Shown: positions 32,899 to 35,664 of the stretch, piece by piece
Layout of the letters: the number at the start of each line of letters is the position of its first letter
Position numbering within the stretch: position 1 is the first letter of the stretch
NCBI GenBank assembly: GCA_903858655.1
Contig: CAIOJS010000254.1
Location: 1 to 35,664 of the forward strand
DNA: 35,664 bases
Source of the DNA: an uncultured bacterium
GTDB taxonomy: Bacteria > Bacteroidota > Bacteroidia > Bacteroidales > CAIWKO01
Direction: 5' to 3'
Notes under the pieces: model-generated
Told to the model about the DNA's origin: nothing
The model's input: the letters and a program-made list of their open reading frames with translations, nothing else
Database searches by the model: none
Translations under genes and position numbers: made by a program

Positions 32899-35664
32899 TC
32901 AGACAACAATGTTGATAATTTTTCCTTGAATGATGATGACTTTCTTTGGTGGATTGGAAGTTAACCATTTCTCTGATTCGGGTGCGCTGAGGACTGCTTT
33001 TTCAATTTCAGGGATGGATAAACTAAGCGGCAACTCAAGTTTGAAGCGCATCTTGCCATTGAAAGAAACCGGATATTGATGGGAACTTAGCGTGAGATAC
33101 TTTTCATCATACCCAGGAAACTCTACTTGGGTGATGCTGCCTGTGTTGCCCAACATGCTCCAAAATTCTTCAGCAATGTGAGGTGCAAAAGGCGAAATTA
33201 TAATAGCCAAATCATGCAAAACTGCGCGTTTGTTGCATTTTAGTTCGGTGAGTTCGTTCACACATATCATGAAGGTGCTCACCGCCGTGTTGAAGGAAAA
33301 ACGTTCGATATCTTCCTTCACCTTTTTGATGGTTTTGTGAATCACACGCAATTCGTCGGGTGTCGGTTCTTCATTGCTCACACAGAAATTGTTATCAGCA
33401 TCGTGAAACAAACGCCACAATTTGCGGATGAAACGAAACACGCCTTCGATGCCGTTGGTGTCCCATGGTTTGTGCATCTCCAAAGGACCGAGAAACATTT
33501 CGTAAAGACGGAGGGTGTCGGCACCGTATTTCTCCACCAAATCATCAGGAGTAACAACATTATATTTTGATTTAGACATCTTTTCAACTTCTCGCTCACA
33601 ATAAAATACACTCTTAACTTTGTATTGCCTTATGAATTTTGCATCTATAAAATCTTTATCCCACTCTCTTAATTTATCAATATCTACTTCCCCTGAAACA
33701 TTTACAAATTCAATTGGAATTCTTATTTTTGAAAATCTTCCTTCCAACTCGTCTTTATCTAAAATTGATAAATCCTCGCCAACATCCTTTGACAAATCAG
33801 TAATAAAATCTGAATCATCAGCTCCGACCAACCTATGTTGTAATTGAGTAAAGGAAACAAAAATATTATGTCCTGAATATCTGTAAATAATTGCAGACCA
33901 TCCCTGTATCATTCCCTGATTTATCATCTTTTGGAAAGGTTCATCTTTCACGGTCAATCCTATATCAAATAGAAACTTATTCCAAAAACGGGCATAAATC
34001 AAATGTCCTGTGGCATGTTCTGCTCCGCCTATGTATAAGTCCACATTTTGCCAATACTCATTCGCTTTGCGAGAAAAATATTCTGTATCGTTGTGTGGGT
34101 CCATATAGCGCAGATAATAGGCACTAGAACCTGCAAAGCCCGGCATGGTATTGGTTTCTAAAGGATATCCTTCTTTGGTTTTCCAATTTTGGGCACGTGC
34201 CAAAGGAGGTTCGCCATGCTCGGTGGGTAAATATGCATCCACCGCAGGTAATTCTAAAGGAAGTTCCGATTCATCGAGGGTGTAAGGAATACCTTCTTTA
34301 TAATAGACCGGAAAAGGTTCGCCCCAATAGCGTTGACGACTAAAAATAGCATCGCGCAAGCGAAAATTCACCTTTCCTTCGCCTATCTCCATACCTTCCA
34401 TGCAACCAATAGCAAAGACAATTGCTTCTTTCACTTCCATGCCGTTCAGGAAATCGGAATTGATAATCGTACCTTCTTTGGCATCATAAGCTTCCTTGGA
34501 AATATCGCCTCCGCTCACCACTTCCAGAATATCCAAATTAAAATGTTTGGCAAAAGCATAATCGCGACTGTCGTGCGCGGGCACTGCCATGACGGCACCG
34601 GTTCCATAGCCTGCCAACACATAATCGCCTATCCAAATGGGCAATTCTTTTCCGCTGAAGGGATGTATGGCATAAGCCCCCGTGAAGGTGCCGCTGATTT
34701 TTTTCACATCAGCCATGCGTTCACGTTCGCTACGGTTTTTGGTATCGGTGATATATTGCATCACGGCGTCGCGACATTCGGGCGTTACGATTTGCGACAC
34801 ATAGTCGTGTTCGGGTGCCAAGGTCATATAACTCACGCCAAAGATGGTGTCGGGGCGGGTGGTGAACACTTGCAGTTTGTGGTCGAAGTTTTTAATCTCG
34901 AAATTGAGCATGACGCCTTCCGAGCGCCCTATCCAATTGCGCTGCACTTCTTTGATGGCTTCGCTCCAATCGAGGGTGTCCAAGCCGTTGAGTAAGCGTT
35001 CGGCATAAGCAGTGATGCGCAGCAACCATTGTTTCATAGATTTGCGCACCACGGGATGACCGCCGCGTACGGAAAAGCCTTCGCTCACCTCATCATTTGC
35101 CAACACAGTTCCCAAAGCGGGACACCAATTGACAATGGTATCTGCCAAATATACCAAACGGAAATGCATCAAAAGTTCTTGCTGTTGGGCTTCGGTGAGT
35201 TGGTTCCAATAGTCAGCCGTGAAAGGCTCCTCAAGCGACGTGGCTGCTTCCACCTCAAAGCTTCCGCTCTCCTGAAACTTGGCTATCATTTGCTCAATAG
35301 GCTCAGCTTTGTTTGTTTTTTTATTATACCACGAATGAAAAAGTTTGATGAAAGTCCATTGTGTCCATTTATAATATTGGGGGTCGCAGGTGCGCACTTC
35401 GCGGCTCCAATCGAAAGAAAATCCCAACAAATCCAATTGCTGACGATAGCGAGCAAGGTTCTTTTCGGTGGTGATGGCAGGATGTTGTCCGGTTTGTATG
35501 GCATACTGTTCGGCGGGAAGCCCGTAAGCATCGTAGCCCATAGGATGCAACACATTGAAGCCTTTCAACCGCTTATAACGTGCAAAAATATCCGAAGCAA
35601 TATATCCTAAAGGATGCCCCACATGCAAGCCTGCTCCAGAAGGATAGGGAAACATATCCAACAC
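32899..35664 (-). CDS. leuS: Leucyl-tRNA synthetase (5' end beyond window)
   Basis: It charges tRNA-Leu. The 921 residues visible begin at [10 protein letters not shown], so about 35 N-terminal residues lie past the right edge; the GTG at 35664 is an internal Val, not a start. The class I signature HVGHPLGY is near residues 15-22, the CP1 editing domain around 220-430 ([39 protein letters not shown]), and KMSKSK near 692-697. [20 protein letters not shown] and a C-terminal tRNA-binding region follow. The segment between MINQGMIQG and KMSKSK (about residues 580-690) is about 114 residues, longer than I expect for this phylum. Its DNA (33600-33900) is about 30% GC by hand count against 40-53% in neighbouring parts of the gene. 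Confidence 0.96.
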   Translation of the reverse strand: MLDMFPYPSGAGLHVGHPLGYIASDIFARYKRLKGFNVLHPMGYDAYGLPAEQYAIQTGQHPAITTEKNLARYRQQLDLLGFSFDWSREVRTCDPQYYKWTQWTFIKLFHSWYNKKTNKAEPIEQMIAKFQESGSFEVEAATSLEEPFTADYWNQLTEAQQQELLMHFRLVYLADTIVNWCPALGTVLANDEVSEGFSVRGGHPVVRKSMKQWLLRITAYAERLLNGLDTLDWSEAIKEVQRNWIGRSEGVMLNFEIKNFDHKLQVFTTRPDTIFGVSYMTLAPEHDYVSQIVTPECRDAVMQYITDTKNRSERERMADVKKISGTFTGAYAIHPFSGKELPIWIGDYVLAGYGTGAVMAVPAHDSRDYAFAKHFNLDILEVVSGGDISKEAYDAKEGTIINSDFLNGMEVKEAIVFAIGCMEGMEIGEGKVNFRLRDAIFSRQRYWGEPFPVYYKEGIPYTLDESELPLELPAVDAYLPTEHGEPPLARAQNWKTKEGYPLETNTMPGFAGSSAYYLRYMDPHNDTEYFSRKANEYWQNVDLYIGGAEHATGHLIYARFWNKFLFDIGLTVKDEPFQKMINQGMIQGWSAIIYRYSGHNIFVSFTQLQHRLVGADDSDFITDLSKDVGEDLSILDKDELEGRFSKIRIPIEFVNVSGEVDIDKLREWDKDFIDAKFIRQYKVKSVFYCEREVEKMSKSKYNVVTPDDLVEKYGADTLRLYEMFLGPLEMHKPWDTNGIEGVFRFIRKLWRLFHDADNNFCVSNEEPTPDELRVIHKTIKKVKEDIERFSFNTAVSTFMICVNELTELKCNKRAVLHDLAIIISPFAPHIAEEFWSMLGNTGSITQVEFPGYDEKYLTLSSHQYPVSFNGKMRFKLELPLSLSIPEIEKAVLSAPESEKWLTSNPPKKVIIIQGKIINIVV

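Noticed and set aside
34333-34995. 220-codon plus-strand open frame inside leuS
   Set aside because: It is antisense to the conserved editing domain of leuS, with no recognisable product.
1-35664. tRNA or rRNA genes
   Set aside because: I looked for TTCGA-type T-arms with acceptor pairing in the intergenic gaps and found none; a dedicated covariance search was not possible.

Overview
The window is a piece of a Bacteroidota chromosome, probably class Bacteroidia, from an environmental or uncultured lineage. The evidence is: several exported proteins with a type IX secretion (T9SS) C-terminal sorting domain; Bacteroidota-specific families (DUF4270 lipoprotein, FISUMP lipoprotein, PCMD-like proteins, a half-length 'glycogen synthase'); a TonB-dependent receptor with an N-terminal carboxypeptidase-regulatory-like domain; and repeated TAnnTTTG boxes, the Bacteroidota -7 promoter element, upstream of genes on both strands. 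No rRNA, tRNA, CRISPR array or intact insertion sequence was found.

Layout. 1-797: decayed ISL3-type insertion sequence running off the left edge. 976-3175 (-): PpiD-like peptidyl-prolyl isomerase split by a +1 frameshift. 3768-9985 (+): tightly packed run of glycogen-synthase-like protein, DUF4270 lipoprotein, glmS, Nif3-like protein and a coiled-coil zinc-ribbon protein. 9987-10430: a 9-bp repeat, a terminator, then seven 43-bp tandem units carrying internal hairpins. 10585-12308 (-): outer-membrane-type protein and FISUMP lipoprotein, overlapping by 4 bp. 12476-14224 (-): aspS. 14411-14857 (+): tadA. 15446-16516 (+): amidohydrolase flanked by degenerate copies of a dispersed repeat. 16641-18203 (-): comM/yifB-type AAA ATPase. 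18448-24810 (+): two paralogous PCMD-like T9SS substrates, a TonB-dependent receptor and a PCMD-like lipoprotein. 24811-25634: gene-free stretch with several small palindromes. 25673-29143 (+): pfkA and priA. 29118-32820 (-): DUF1456 protein, a large T9SS-exported protein, a PepSY-like protein and a DUF3108 protein. 32899-35664 (-): leuS, its first roughly 35 codons lying beyond the right edge.

How the genes fit together. Most of the window is housekeeping: amino-sugar supply (glmS), translation (aspS, leuS, tadA), glycolysis (pfkA), replication restart (priA) and envelope protein folding (PpiD-like). The accessory content is envelope-related. The best candidate for an undescribed system is the 18.4-24.8 kb cluster. 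Three proteins related to one another (two sent out by T9SS, one a lipoprotein) are grouped with one TonB-dependent receptor and no SusD gene, which suggests a dedicated surface capture and uptake machine of unknown substrate. The 43-bp hairpin array and an AT-rich patch inside leuS are the other notable signals.
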